The notes under the pieces are model-generated. The model was given only the letters and a program-made list of their open reading frames with translations. It was not told the DNA's origin and did not search any database. Source: Streptomyces sp. GS7 (GTDB lineage: Bacteria; Actinomycetota; Actinomycetes; Streptomycetales; Streptomycetaceae). From it: a stretch of 64,000 bases of DNA. The stretch lies in NCBI RefSeq assembly GCF_009834125.1, contig NZ_CP047146.1:5449501-5513500 (forward strand), read 5' to 3'. Below, one piece after another: positions 34,564-43,142 of the stretch; positions within the stretch are counted from its first letter, which is position 1; each line of letters opens with the position of its first letter. A program made the position numbers and the translations under genes.

Positions 34564-35088
34564 ATGAACACGACGTCGACGTTGTTCACTCCGTTCGTGA
34601 CCGCGCTGATCGCCAGCGTGACGATTCTCGGCATCATCCTCGCCACCGATCTCGGTCACCGGCGGCTGACCAACATGCGGATGCTGCGGTCCCTGATCGC
34701 GGTCGCCGTGGTCATCGGGCTCTTCGTGCATTCGCTGCCGACCGGCGGGAACGACGTCTCGATGCAGCTCGCCGGGATCGGCATCGGCGTGATCTGCGGG
34801 CTGATAGCGGGTGCGCTGCTGCCCGCCGACCGCGCCGCCGACGGCAGTGTGTACACCACGGGCGGGATCGGCTACGCGGTGCTGTGGATCGCCATCTCCG
34901 GCTCGCGGGTGCTGTTCGCGTACGGGTCGGAGCACTGGTTCGCCCAGGGGATCGTCACGTTCAGCATCGACTACGAACTCAGCGGACAGGACGTGTACGC
35001 CAACACCTTCGTCTTCATGTCGCTGGCGATGGTGCTGGCCCGCACCGGGGTCCTGCTGAGCCGGCGGCGGAAGCTGGCCAGGGCCTGA
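34564..35088 (+). CDS. Membrane protein next to a two-component system
   Basis: A 174-residue integral membrane protein with about five helices (starting near residues 8, 42, 70, 100 and 145) and short loops. GGGGAGA lies upstream of the ATG at 34564. No family or catalytic motif recognised. Its only clear link is the shared divergent promoter with the kinase/regulator pair, which suggests it is regulated by them or takes part in the same membrane stress response. Confidence 0.75.
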   Translation: MNTTSTLFTPFVTALIASVTILGIILATDLGHRRLTNMRMLRSLIAVAVVIGLFVHSLPTGGNDVSMQLAGIGIGVICGLIAGALLPADRAADGSVYTTGGIGYAVLWIAISGSRVLFAYGSEHWFAQGIVTFSIDYELSGQDVYANTFVFMSLAMVLARTGVLLSRRRKLARA

Positions 35089-35201
35089 GGCGGCGCGGGG
35101 CTTTTGCCCGGGTCCGGTCGGCGCCCGCCGGCCGGACCCGGCGTTCGTCCGGGCCCGGTGTCGGGCGGTGGCGGGGGTCGGCGGGAGATCCCGGAAGGGC
35201 G

Positions 35202-35230
35202 TTGACCGACCGGTCGGTCATCGCTAGCGT
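35202..35230 (+). promoter_or_regulatory. Promoter overlapped by an 18-bp palindrome
   Basis: TTGACC (35202-35207) and TAGCGT (35225-35230) are 17 bp apart, a good sigma-70-type promoter. The perfect palindrome TGACCGACCGGTCGGTCA (35203-35220) overlaps the -35 box and most of the spacer, so bound repressor would block polymerase. The likely binder is the TetR protein encoded by the second gene (36164). Confidence 0.8.
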
Positions 35231-35277
35231 GTGCGGCGCGACCGGCAAGGAGGTTCCACCATGAGGGAGGTATCGCC

Positions 35278-36177
35278 ATGGAAGTCCCGTTGATCGAGGG
35301 GGCGTTGGCGTTCACCGTGTCCACGGCGCTGGGCGAGGTCGCGGTGCGCATGACGGACGGTCACCAGGGATGCGACGCACCGGTGTTGTTGCTTCTGCAC
35401 GCCAACCCGGGTGACAGCCGGGACTTCGCGGCGGTCGCTCCGGTGCTGGCGCGGGAGTGGCGGGTGGTGACCGTGGACTGGCCCGGATACGGGCAGTCCA
35501 CGGCGGCCGATCCGCACCGGGTGACCGCCGACGGGCTGGTGGCCACCGCCGAGGACGTGCTCGACGCCCTGGCCGCCCGCCACGGGATCCGCCGGGTGTG
35601 CGTGCTGGGCAACAGCGTGGGCGGCTATGCCGCGGCCCGGCTGGCGCAGCGCCGGGCGGACGCGGTCGACGGGGTGATCCTGGTGGACCCGGCCGGGTTC
35701 ACCCCGCAGAACGCGGCGACCCGGTTCTTCTGCCGTCAGGTGATGGGACGTCAGTTCTTTGCCCGGATGCTGGTCGCCCCGCTGGCACGGGCCTATCTGG
35801 GTGGGCTGCGCACCCCGAGCGCCCGCGCCACCTACGCCCGCGCCCGGCGGCTGCGGCACGAGCCGCGGCGGCTCGCGGTGCACTGCGCGCTGTGGCGCAG
35901 CTTCGCCGACCCGCGGTGCGATCTCACCGGCCCGGCCGACCCGGTCGGCGGGTGGACGGCGCCGACACTGCTGGTGTGGGGGCGGCGGGACCCGGTCCTG
36001 TCCGCCGCCGTCGACGGCCGCCGGGCGCGGCGCGCACTCCCCCACGCCCGGAGCGTGCTGCTGGCCACGGGACACGAGCCGTTCAGCGAACGGCCGCGGG
36101 AGTTCCTCGCCGAGGTCATCCCCTTCCTGCGCCAACACACGCCCTCCGCGACGGGGGTTGACGGTGCGGCCGGCTGA
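35278..36177 (+). CDS. Alpha/beta hydrolase
   Basis: A 299-residue alpha/beta hydrolase. LLLLHANPGDSRDF supplies the oxyanion region, LGNSVGGYAA is the nucleophile elbow (Ser), an Asp in VWGRRDPVL and a His in LATGHEPFSE complete the triad. No signal peptide. Family members include C-C bond hydrolases, haloalkane-type enzymes and esterases, and the sequence alone does not choose. It is cotranscribed with, and overlaps by 14 bp, a TetR regulator, so it probably acts on the molecule that the regulator senses. Confidence 0.88.
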   Translation: MEVPLIEGALAFTVSTALGEVAVRMTDGHQGCDAPVLLLLHANPGDSRDFAAVAPVLAREWRVVTVDWPGYGQSTAADPHRVTADGLVATAEDVLDALAARHGIRRVCVLGNSVGGYAAARLAQRRADAVDGVILVDPAGFTPQNAATRFFCRQVMGRQFFARMLVAPLARAYLGGLRTPSARATYARARRLRHEPRRLAVHCALWRSFADPRCDLTGPADPVGGWTAPTLLVWGRRDPVLSAAVDGRRARRALPHARSVLLATGHEPFSERPREFLAEVIPFLRQHTPSATGVDGAAG

Positions 36178-36724
36178 ACCGGGGCGCAGGTCGCTGCTCG
36201 ATGCCGGCCGGCGGTTGCTGGCCGGGGAGGATCTGTCCCGGCTGTCGGTCAACGCCATAGTCGGCGCGGCGGGCATGGCCAAGGGCAGCTTCTACCAGCA
36301 CTGGCCCACCCGCACCCACTATCTCGTCGCGCTGCACGCCGTCTTCCACGACGAGCTGACGGCGCGGGTCGAGGCGGCGATCGGCGGACTGCCGCCGGGG
36401 CCGGACCGGTTGGCCGCGGGGATCGGCGCCTACCTCGACGGCTGCCTCACCCAGCCGGCGACCAAGGCGCTGCTGGTACAGGCCCGTACGGATGCCGCGC
36501 TCGGCCCGCAGGTGGCGGCGCGCAACGACGCGTTCGCCGGTATGGCGGCGGCGGACCTCGCCGCACTCGGCTGGCGGCCGGCCGAGCCGGTCGCCGCGCT
36601 GCTCGTCGCCGCCGTCGCCGACGTCGCGCTGCACGAACTCACCGCCGGCCGCCCGCGCGACGACCTGCGCACGGCGGCGCTGCGGCTCGCCACGCGGACG
36701 CCGGGGGCCGATCCCGGATCATAG
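36164..36724 (+). CDS. TetR-family regulator, probable autorepressor of the hydrolase operon
   Basis: A 186-residue TetR protein. The helix-turn-helix is LSVNAIVGAAGMAKGSFYQHW, about residues 25-45. The GTG at 36164 lies inside the end of the hydrolase gene; a TTG at 36158 is an alternative. The C-terminal domain is Ala-rich and helical. With no other target in sight, it most likely binds the 18-bp palindrome at 35203-35220 and represses its own operon. It converges on the amidase with only 15 bp between stops. Confidence 0.88.
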   Translation: MRPAEPGRRSLLDAGRRLLAGEDLSRLSVNAIVGAAGMAKGSFYQHWPTRTHYLVALHAVFHDELTARVEAAIGGLPPGPDRLAAGIGAYLDGCLTQPATKALLVQARTDAALGPQVAARNDAFAGMAAADLAALGWRPAEPVAALLVAAVADVALHELTAGRPRDDLRTAALRLATRTPGADPGS

Positions 36725-36739
36725 GGGCGGCCCGGCGGC

Positions 36740-38146
36740 TCAGCTTCCGCCGATGCGTTCGGCCAGGTCCAGGACGGTGCGGTCGGCGAGGCGGGGGCCG
36801 ATGATCTGGACGGCGAGGGGGAGGCCGTCCGGGTCGGTGCCCAGCGGGACGACGGCGGCGGGCAGGCCCATGTGGCCGGCGAGGTTGAGCCAGCCGGTCT
36901 GGTCGAAGAAGCCGCGCTCCCGGCCGTCGACGGTGAGCGAGCGGGCGCCCTGTCCGATGGCCGCGGTGGGGGCGGCCGGGGTGATCAGGGCGTCGTGGCG
37001 GCGGAAGTACGCCGCCCAGCCCTCCCGCATCCGGGCCCGGTCCTCGTTCGCCCGGATCCAGTCGCGGTGCCGCTGGGTCCGCAGCCGCAGGAACTGCGCG
37101 CGCGGGGAGGCGTCTTCGGGTGGGAGCTGCGCGGCCTCGTCGCAGTCGCGCCGGAAGGCGTCGTCCTCGGCGGTGCCGGCGGCGTTGGCGTGCAGCAGGC
37201 GCTGGAAGAGCGTGTCCGAACCCGGCAGGTCCACGGGGCGGTCGTCGGTGTCGATCCGGGCGCCGGCGCCGCGGAGGCGTTGCGCCAGGTCTTCCACCAG
37301 CGTGCGGGTGGCGGTGTCGACCGGGCAGTGCGCGTCGTCGGACCAGACGCCGATGCGGTAGTCGGCGATCCGCTCGTGGGCGGGGGCGGGCAGTTCCAGG
37401 CGCCAGGCGACCGCGTCGGCTTCGGCGGGGCCGGCCAGCACGTCCAGGGCGATCCGCAGGTCCCGGGGGTGCCGGGCCAGCGGGCCCGGGGTGAGCAGGT
37501 CGCTGCTGGTGAGCCAGCCCGGCGGGCGCGGGATGTGGCCGCGGGAAGGGATGAGGCCGTGGGTCGGGCGCAGGGCGTGGACGCCGCAGTAGTGGGCGGG
37601 CAGGCGGAGCGACCCGGCGAGGTCGCTGCCGAGTTCGAGCGGGGTGAGGTGGGCGGCGACCGCGGCGGCCGGACCGCCGGACGAGCCGCCCGCCGTCCGC
37701 TCGGGGTGGTGCGGGTTGCGGGTCGCGCCGAAGAGGGCGTTGTCCGTGTGCAGGTCCTGGCAGTACGCGGGCAGGTTGGTCTTGCCCATGATGATCGCGC
37801 CCGCGGTCCGGAGCCGGGCGACGGCGTCCGCGTCGCGCTGCGGGAGGTGGTCGCGCAGGTCCGGCGATCCGGAGGCGGTGCGCAGGCCCCGGGTCTCGAA
37901 GGAGTCCTTGACGGTCATCGGCAGGCCGTCGAGCGGGCCGCCGGGACGGCCGTTGGCGCGCCGTTGGTCGGCGGCGTGCGCGGCGCCGCGGGCGGCCTCC
38001 GGGTCGAGGGCGATCACGGCGTTCAGGGGCGACCCGGCTATCCGGTCGAGGTGCAGGTCCAGGAGTTCCCGGCTGGAGACCGTGCGCGCGGCCAGGGCCT
38101 GGAGTTGGGTGTGGGCCGGGGCCCGGCTGATGTCCGACGGAGTCAT
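36740..38146 (-). CDS. Amidase signature family enzyme
   Basis: A 468-residue amidase. The Ser-cisSer-Lys triad is visible: Lys in MTVKDSFETRG, then GGSSGGPAAAVAAHLTPLEL with the Gly/Ser-rich signature, and GSDLAGSLRLPAHYCGV carrying the nucleophilic Ser context. The usual GSDxGGSxR is GSDLAGSLR here, one Gly to Ala. It hydrolyses an amide bond; the substrate is unknown. The context (photolyase upstream on the same strand) gives no clue. GatA is unlikely because gatB and gatC are absent. Confidence 0.9.
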   Translation of the reverse strand: MTPSDISRAPAHTQLQALAARTVSSRELLDLHLDRIAGSPLNAVIALDPEAARGAAHAADQRRANGRPGGPLDGLPMTVKDSFETRGLRTASGSPDLRDHLPQRDADAVARLRTAGAIIMGKTNLPAYCQDLHTDNALFGATRNPHHPERTAGGSSGGPAAAVAAHLTPLELGSDLAGSLRLPAHYCGVHALRPTHGLIPSRGHIPRPPGWLTSSDLLTPGPLARHPRDLRIALDVLAGPAEADAVAWRLELPAPAHERIADYRIGVWSDDAHCPVDTATRTLVEDLAQRLRGAGARIDTDDRPVDLPGSDTLFQRLLHANAAGTAEDDAFRRDCDEAAQLPPEDASPRAQFLRLRTQRHRDWIRANEDRARMREGWAAYFRRHDALITPAAPTAAIGQGARSLTVDGRERGFFDQTGWLNLAGHMGLPAAVVPLGTDPDGLPLAVQIIGPRLADRTVLDLAERIGGS

Positions 38147-38257
38147 GCGGCTGCTTCCAACGGGGTGTGGGGGACGGATCGGCGGGCCGCGGCCCGGAGA
38201 TCATCCAGAGTAGCGAGCGGCGGCCGCGAGCAGGCGGGGGTTCCGGGGGTGCGGTGG

Positions 38258-39634
38258 TCAGCCGAGCCCGCGGGCGCGCCGGAAGCGGGTGAGGCCGTCG
38301 GCGAGGTCGACGACGGGGGCGGGGTAGCCGTACCCGGCGCGTGCGGAGTGCGGCAGCTTCCATGGTTCATGGACCAACGGGCCCGCCAGAGCGGCGAGTT
38401 CGGGTACCCAGCGGCGTACGTACTCCCCGTCCGGGTCGTGGCGCCGAGCCTGGACGAGGGGGTTGAGGATGCGGTTGTAGCGGGAGTCGGTGCCGGTGCC
38501 GGCCACCCACTGCCAGTTGAGCTGGTTGTTGGCGATATCGCCGTCGACCAGCAGCTCCAGGAAGTGGCGCGCGCCGATCCGCCAGTCCACGTACAGCGTC
38601 TTGCTCAGGAAGCTCGCGGTGAGCAGCCGGGCGCGGTTGTGCATCCAGCCCTCGTGCAGCAGTTGGCGCATCGCCGCGTCGATCACCGGATAGCCGGTGC
38701 GGCCCTCCTTCCAGGCGGCGATCTCGTCCCCGGCGGTGTCCTCGGTGCGCCAGCGGTCGTGCCGGGTGCGGTAGTCGACGGCCGCCGCGTCGGGGCGGGC
38801 GGCGAGGACCTGATGGTGGAAGTCCCGCCAGGCGAGCTGCCGTACGAAGGCGTCGGCGCCGGGGCCGCCGTGCCGGCGGGCGCGGTGAACGAGTTCGACG
38901 GGCGACAGGGTGCCGAAGTGCAGATGTGGGGAGAGCCGCGAGGTGGCGTCGCCGCCGAGGTCGTCGTGGCGGTCCTCGTAGGCGTCCAGGCCGCCGCGCA
39001 GCCAGGCGGCCAGCCGCTTTCTGCCCGCCGCCTCGCCGCCCGCGGCCAGCCCCGGCGACACCCCCGGCAGGCCGGCGGCGGTGGGCAGCGGCTCGGAGTC
39101 GATGTGGCCGGGTACCGGTACGGTGCGCGGTGCGGCCAGCGCCTCGCGCAGCCGCTGCCCGGACCAACGTCGGAAGTACGGGGTGAAGACGGCGAAGTGG
39201 TCGGCCGCCGCCGGGGCGACCGCGCCGGGCGCGAGTGCGGTGATCACCGTGTCGTGGACGTGCAGCCGGCGCCCGTCGGCCTCCAGCGCCCGCCGCAGCC
39301 GCTCCTCGCGGCGGGTGGCGTAGGCGCTGACGCCGGCCGCCAGGTGCACCTCGCCGGCCCCGGCCTCGGCGGCCACCCGGCCCACCTGCTCGACGAGGCT
39401 GCCCGAGCGCACCACGAGCCGCCCGCCGCGCTCGCGGAGCCCGGCGTCGAGCCCGCTGAGGCAATCGGCGAGGAACGCCTGCCTGTTGGGGGTGGCGAAC
39501 CCCGCCGCGGCGATGGCGTCGTCGCGGACGAACAGCGGCACCACCAGGTCGGCGGAGCCGAGGGCGGCGCGCAGCGGCGGATGGTCGTGCAGCCGCAGAT
39601 CGGAGGTGTACAGGACGACGGAGACACGGGGCAC
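38258..39634 (-). CDS. phr: Deoxyribodipyrimidine photolyase (class I)
   Basis: A 458-residue photolyase. The N-terminal Rossmann domain (VVLYTSDLRLHDHPPLRAAL) binds the antenna cofactor. The C-terminal FAD domain includes RLSPHLHFGTLSP, QLAWRDFHHQ, YPVIDAAMRQLLHEGWMHNR and the signature region NNQLNWQWVAGTGTDS. The start is the GTG at 39634 with GAGGAG upstream. It repairs UV-induced cyclobutane dimers in light, fitting a soil actinomycete. The Trp-rich NWQWVAGTG points to DNA repair rather than a plant-type cryptochrome. Confidence 0.93.
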   Translation of the reverse strand: MPRVSVVLYTSDLRLHDHPPLRAALGSADLVVPLFVRDDAIAAAGFATPNRQAFLADCLSGLDAGLRERGGRLVVRSGSLVEQVGRVAAEAGAGEVHLAAGVSAYATRREERLRRALEADGRRLHVHDTVITALAPGAVAPAAADHFAVFTPYFRRWSGQRLREALAAPRTVPVPGHIDSEPLPTAAGLPGVSPGLAAGGEAAGRKRLAAWLRGGLDAYEDRHDDLGGDATSRLSPHLHFGTLSPVELVHRARRHGGPGADAFVRQLAWRDFHHQVLAARPDAAAVDYRTRHDRWRTEDTAGDEIAAWKEGRTGYPVIDAAMRQLLHEGWMHNRARLLTASFLSKTLYVDWRIGARHFLELLVDGDIANNQLNWQWVAGTGTDSRYNRILNPLVQARRHDPDGEYVRRWVPELAALAGPLVHEPWKLPHSARAGYGYPAPVVDLADGLTRFRRARGLG

Positions 39635-39905
39635 GGGGCAACTCCTCGGCGTGGTGGGCCCGGTGGGCGGCTGCCGTCGATGGTTCCCCTGCGTGGCACG
39701 GAGCGGCGCGGGACGCGCCGTACGAGGGTTGGCCAGGACCCGGACGATGGGCAGGCCGCCGGGTGCGCGGCTCACAGGGAGGCGCAGGACCCAGGAGAAG
39801 CGCGCGTGCGAGTGGAAGTTGCCGGGGCGACGTGCTGACCCTCGCGACGGCACCGCGCGGGAGGATCGATGGCCCGATCGCCCGGGGCCTGTGGTGGGGC
39901 GGGCC

Positions 39906-40331
39906 CTACCCCGCGAGGAGCGCGACGGCGAGCAGGGCGAGGGAGAGCGCCGCGATGAGGGTGCCGGCGGTGAGGAAGGCGCGTTCCAGGGCAAGGCGTT
40001 CCCGGCCGCGGACGAGGGCGGTGCGCGGGTCGGCCGGGTCGTAGGTGACGGACACCTCCTCGCCGTCGCGCAGCGGGTGCCGGCGGGTGGACGGTGCCGG
40101 GCAGACGATCTCCATCACCCGGCCGTCGTCGGTGGTGAACTGGAGGAGCGGGCGCGGTGGCGGCACTTCCCCGGCGGCCGGGCCAGGCGGGAGCTTGACC
40201 AGGGCCCGGGCCCGCACTCCGGTCCGGGTCAGCCGCCGGGCCTGGCGCAGGCCGTAGGCGCCCGCCAGCGCGGCGACCAGGCCGCCGAACGCGGTGAAGC
40301 CGGCGAGTACCGCTAGCGCTCCGACAGCCAT
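39906..40331 (-). CDS. DUF3592-type membrane protein
   Basis: A 141-residue protein with one hydrophobic helix at each end (about 5-27 and 115-140) and a middle beta domain. The middle reads ARALVKLPPG...LLQFTTDDGRVMEI...DGEEVSVTYDPADPRTA, the recognisable DUF3592 pattern. Its ATG lies inside the end of the kdpD-like gene (19-bp overlap), so the two are cotranscribed. Function unknown; the family often occurs beside transport or sensing genes. Confidence 0.8.
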   Translation of the reverse strand: MAVGALAVLAGFTAFGGLVAALAGAYGLRQARRLTRTGVRARALVKLPPGPAAGEVPPPRPLLQFTTDDGRVMEIVCPAPSTRRHPLRDGEEVSVTYDPADPRTALVRGRERLALERAFLTAGTLIAALSLALLAVALLAG

Positions 40332-42859
40332 GCGGCTCCGTCCGGGGTGTCCGCCGGGCGGGCGGCGCGCAGCGAGAGGACCATGGTGAGGCCGCCGCCG
40401 GGGGTGTCCTCGGGGGTCAGGGTGCCGCCCATGGCTTCGGTCAGGCCGCGGGAGAGCGCGAGGCCGAGGCCGAGGCCGCTGGTGTTGTCGTTGTCGCCCA
40501 GGCGCTGGAAGGGGACGAAGATCCGGTCGCGGTCCCCCGGTTGCAGGCCGGGGCCGCGGTCGACGACCCGCAGTTCGACCCAGGGGCCCAGCGAACTTGC
40601 GGTGATCAGCACGCTCTGCCCGTCGGTGGAGTGCCGTACGGCGTTGGTGACGAGGTTGGCGATGACCCGCTCCAGGAGCGGCGGGTCGGCGAAGACGTCG
40701 CAGATCTCGTCCAGGCCCTGGGAGCGGATCGGCACGGGCGTCGCGGCGAGGGTGTCGAGTGCCAGGGGGAACACGTCGGCGAAGGCGGTGGGTTGGAGGT
40801 GCAGGGTCAGCGCGCCGGCCCGGAGGCGGCTCATGTCGAGGAGGTTGTCCACCAGGCGGTTGAGCTCGATCAGCGACTCCTCGGCCGTGGCGAGCAGTTC
40901 CCCGCGCTCGTCCGCGGTGAACTCCACCTCCGTGCTGCGCAGCGAGCTGACGGCGGCCCGTCCGCTGGCCAGGGGGGTGCGCAGGTCGTGGCTGACGGCG
41001 GCGAGCAGCGCGGTGCGCATCCGGTCGGCGGCCTTCACGGGTTCGACCTCGGCGGCGGCTTCGGTGAGGCGGGCGTGGTCCAGGGCGGCGGCGAGGTGGG
41101 CGGCGAAGGCGGTCAGCACCCGGTGTTCGGAGGCGGGCAGGGTGCGGCCCCGGAGGACGAGGAGGCGGTCCGGTCCGGCGGGTACCTTCACGGTGCCCTC
41201 GACGTCGTCCGGTGCCTCGGTCTCCTGGTCGACGCGCGGGACGAGTTCGGCGGACTCCATGCCGAAGGTCTCGCGGGTGTGCTCCAGCAGCCGGGAGACC
41301 GCCTGGTCGCCGCGCAGGATGTTGCCGGCCATGGAGGACAGCGTCTCGGCCTCGGCGGTGGCGCTGGCCGCGCGCCGGGAGAGCCGCAGCGAGCGATCGA
41401 CGATGGCGGCGACGGTGACGGCGACGCCCGCGAAGACCACGAGGGCCAGGGCGTTGTTGGGTTGCGTGATGGTGAACTCGCGGACGGGCGGGATGAAGTA
41501 GTAGTTCAGCAGCAGCGAGGCGGTGAGCGAGGCGAGCAGCGCGGAGACCACCCCGCCGAAGCAGGCCACACCGACCACGGTGACCAGGTAGAGCAGCGCC
41601 TCGCTGGTCAGGTTGAGGGTGCCGCGGGTGTTGGCGAGGGCGGCGGTGAGCAGGAGCGGGAGCAGCAGGCCGGCCACCGGGCCGGCGGTCCGGCGCGAGC
41701 GGGGCAGCAGCCGGCCGGGGATCGGCAGCCGGCGGCCGCGGCCGGAGCGTTCGTGGGTGACCATGTGGACGTCGATGTCACCGGACAGCTCGACGGTGGT
41801 CTCCCCGATGCCGTGGGACGCCAGCAGCCGGGAGAACCAGCCGCGGCGGCTGGTGCCCAGGACCAGCTGGGTGGCGTTCTCGGCGCGTGCGAAGTCCAGC
41901 AGGGCGGTGGGCACATGATCGCCGACGACGGAGTGGTAGGTGCCGCCGAGGCTTTCGACGAGGGCGCGCTGCCTGGCGAGCGCGGCGGGTGAGGCGTCGG
42001 CGAGTCCGTCGCTGCGGGCGACGTGCACGGCGAGCAGATCGCCGCCGGAGGAGCGGTCCGCGATGCGTTCGGCGCGGCGGATCAGGGTGGTGCCCTCGGG
42101 GCCTCCGGTGAGCGCGACCACGACGCGTTCGCGGGTCTCCCACACGGTGCCGATGCCGTGCTCGGAGCGGTACTTCTGGAGGGTCTCGTCCACCCGGCCG
42201 GCGACCCACAGCAGGGCCAGCTCCCGCAGGGCGGTCAGGTTGCCGACGCGGAAGTAGTGCGAGAGGGCGGCGTCGATCTTCTCCGGCTGGTAGACGTTGC
42301 CGTGCGCCATCCGCCGGCGCAGCGCCTCGGCGGGCATGTCGACGAGTTCGATCTGGTGGGCGCGGCGGACCACTTCGTCGGGTACGGTCTCCCGCTGCGG
42401 GACCCCGGTGATCTTCTCCACGACGTCGTTGAGCGATTCCAGATGCTGGACGTTGACGGTGGTGACGACGTCGACCCCGGCGGCCAGCAGCTCTTCGACG
42501 TCCTGCCACCGCTTGGCGTTCCGTCCGCCGGGGATGTTGGTGTGCGGCAGCTCGTCGACGAGGGCGACCGCGGGGCGGCGGGCGAGAACCGCGTCCAGGT
42601 CGAGTTCACCGAAGACCGCGCCGCGGTAGGGGCGTTGCAGCCGCGGGAGGACCTCCAGTCCGTCGAGCATCTCCTCGGTGTGCGGCCGGGAGTGGCACTC
42701 GGCGTAGGCCACCACGACGTCGGTGCCGCGGCGGGCGCGCCGGCGGCCCTCGTCGAGCATCCGGTAGGTCTTGCCGACCCCGGGCGCCGCGCCGAGGAAC
42801 ACCTTGAGTCTCCCCGGCCGGACGCCCGGTGGGTCCGCCGCGACAGCACTCGACGCCAC
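40313..42859 (-). CDS. kdpD: KdpD-like sensor histidine kinase, copy 1
   Basis: An 848-residue kinase with the full KdpD layout: N-terminal KdpD domain with Walker A GAAPGVGKT and TTVNVQHLESLNDVV, a universal-stress-type domain (about 225-350), four membrane helices in the DUF4118 region (about 385-490, LLNYYFIPPVREF), a GAF-like stretch, then the phosphoacceptor in AVSHDLRTPLASG and the ATPase GLGLGLALSRG. The GTG at 42859 with GGAGGGG upstream is preferred to the ATG at 42895. No kdpE or kdpFABC is adjacent. It resembles copy 2 at 44755 closely. Confidence 0.9.
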   Translation of the reverse strand: MASSAVAADPPGVRPGRLKVFLGAAPGVGKTYRMLDEGRRRARRGTDVVVAYAECHSRPHTEEMLDGLEVLPRLQRPYRGAVFGELDLDAVLARRPAVALVDELPHTNIPGGRNAKRWQDVEELLAAGVDVVTTVNVQHLESLNDVVEKITGVPQRETVPDEVVRRAHQIELVDMPAEALRRRMAHGNVYQPEKIDAALSHYFRVGNLTALRELALLWVAGRVDETLQKYRSEHGIGTVWETRERVVVALTGGPEGTTLIRRAERIADRSSGGDLLAVHVARSDGLADASPAALARQRALVESLGGTYHSVVGDHVPTALLDFARAENATQLVLGTSRRGWFSRLLASHGIGETTVELSGDIDVHMVTHERSGRGRRLPIPGRLLPRSRRTAGPVAGLLLPLLLTAALANTRGTLNLTSEALLYLVTVVGVACFGGVVSALLASLTASLLLNYYFIPPVREFTITQPNNALALVVFAGVAVTVAAIVDRSLRLSRRAASATAEAETLSSMAGNILRGDQAVSRLLEHTRETFGMESAELVPRVDQETEAPDDVEGTVKVPAGPDRLLVLRGRTLPASEHRVLTAFAAHLAAALDHARLTEAAAEVEPVKAADRMRTALLAAVSHDLRTPLASGRAAVSSLRSTEVEFTADERGELLATAEESLIELNRLVDNLLDMSRLRAGALTLHLQPTAFADVFPLALDTLAATPVPIRSQGLDEICDVFADPPLLERVIANLVTNAVRHSTDGQSVLITASSLGPWVELRVVDRGPGLQPGDRDRIFVPFQRLGDNDNTSGLGLGLALSRGLTEAMGGTLTPEDTPGGGLTMVLSLRAARPADTPDGAAWLSER

Positions 42860-43142
42860 CGAAGGCCCCTCCCTCACCGTTCTGCAGGGGGCCATGGTCA
42901 CACCGGCCGGCCCGGGCCGTGCGGAAACGCCGGGACATTGACGTTTCCCTGACCCGGGATCGCGGCCGCGACCCTGACCTGAATGTACGGAATGCGGCCG
43001 GTCCCGGCCCTGATCAGTCGGTTTTCCGCCGCCGCGGCGCTGCCCCGGCGGCGCTCGGCCGATAGGGTGACCGCGGAGCGCCGGGAAGTCTGGTCGGCAC
43101 AGAGAACAGCCTGCGGTTTTCCGGTGGTCGAGGGGGCGCTCC

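Noticed and set aside
36740..38146. Amidase as GatA of the tRNA amidotransferase
   Set aside because: gatB and gatC are absent and the neighbours are unrelated.
36872..39838. 988-codon plus-strand frame across the amidase and photolyase
   Set aside because: It spans two clear minus-strand enzyme genes and is made of shadow sequence rich in Gly, Val and Ala.
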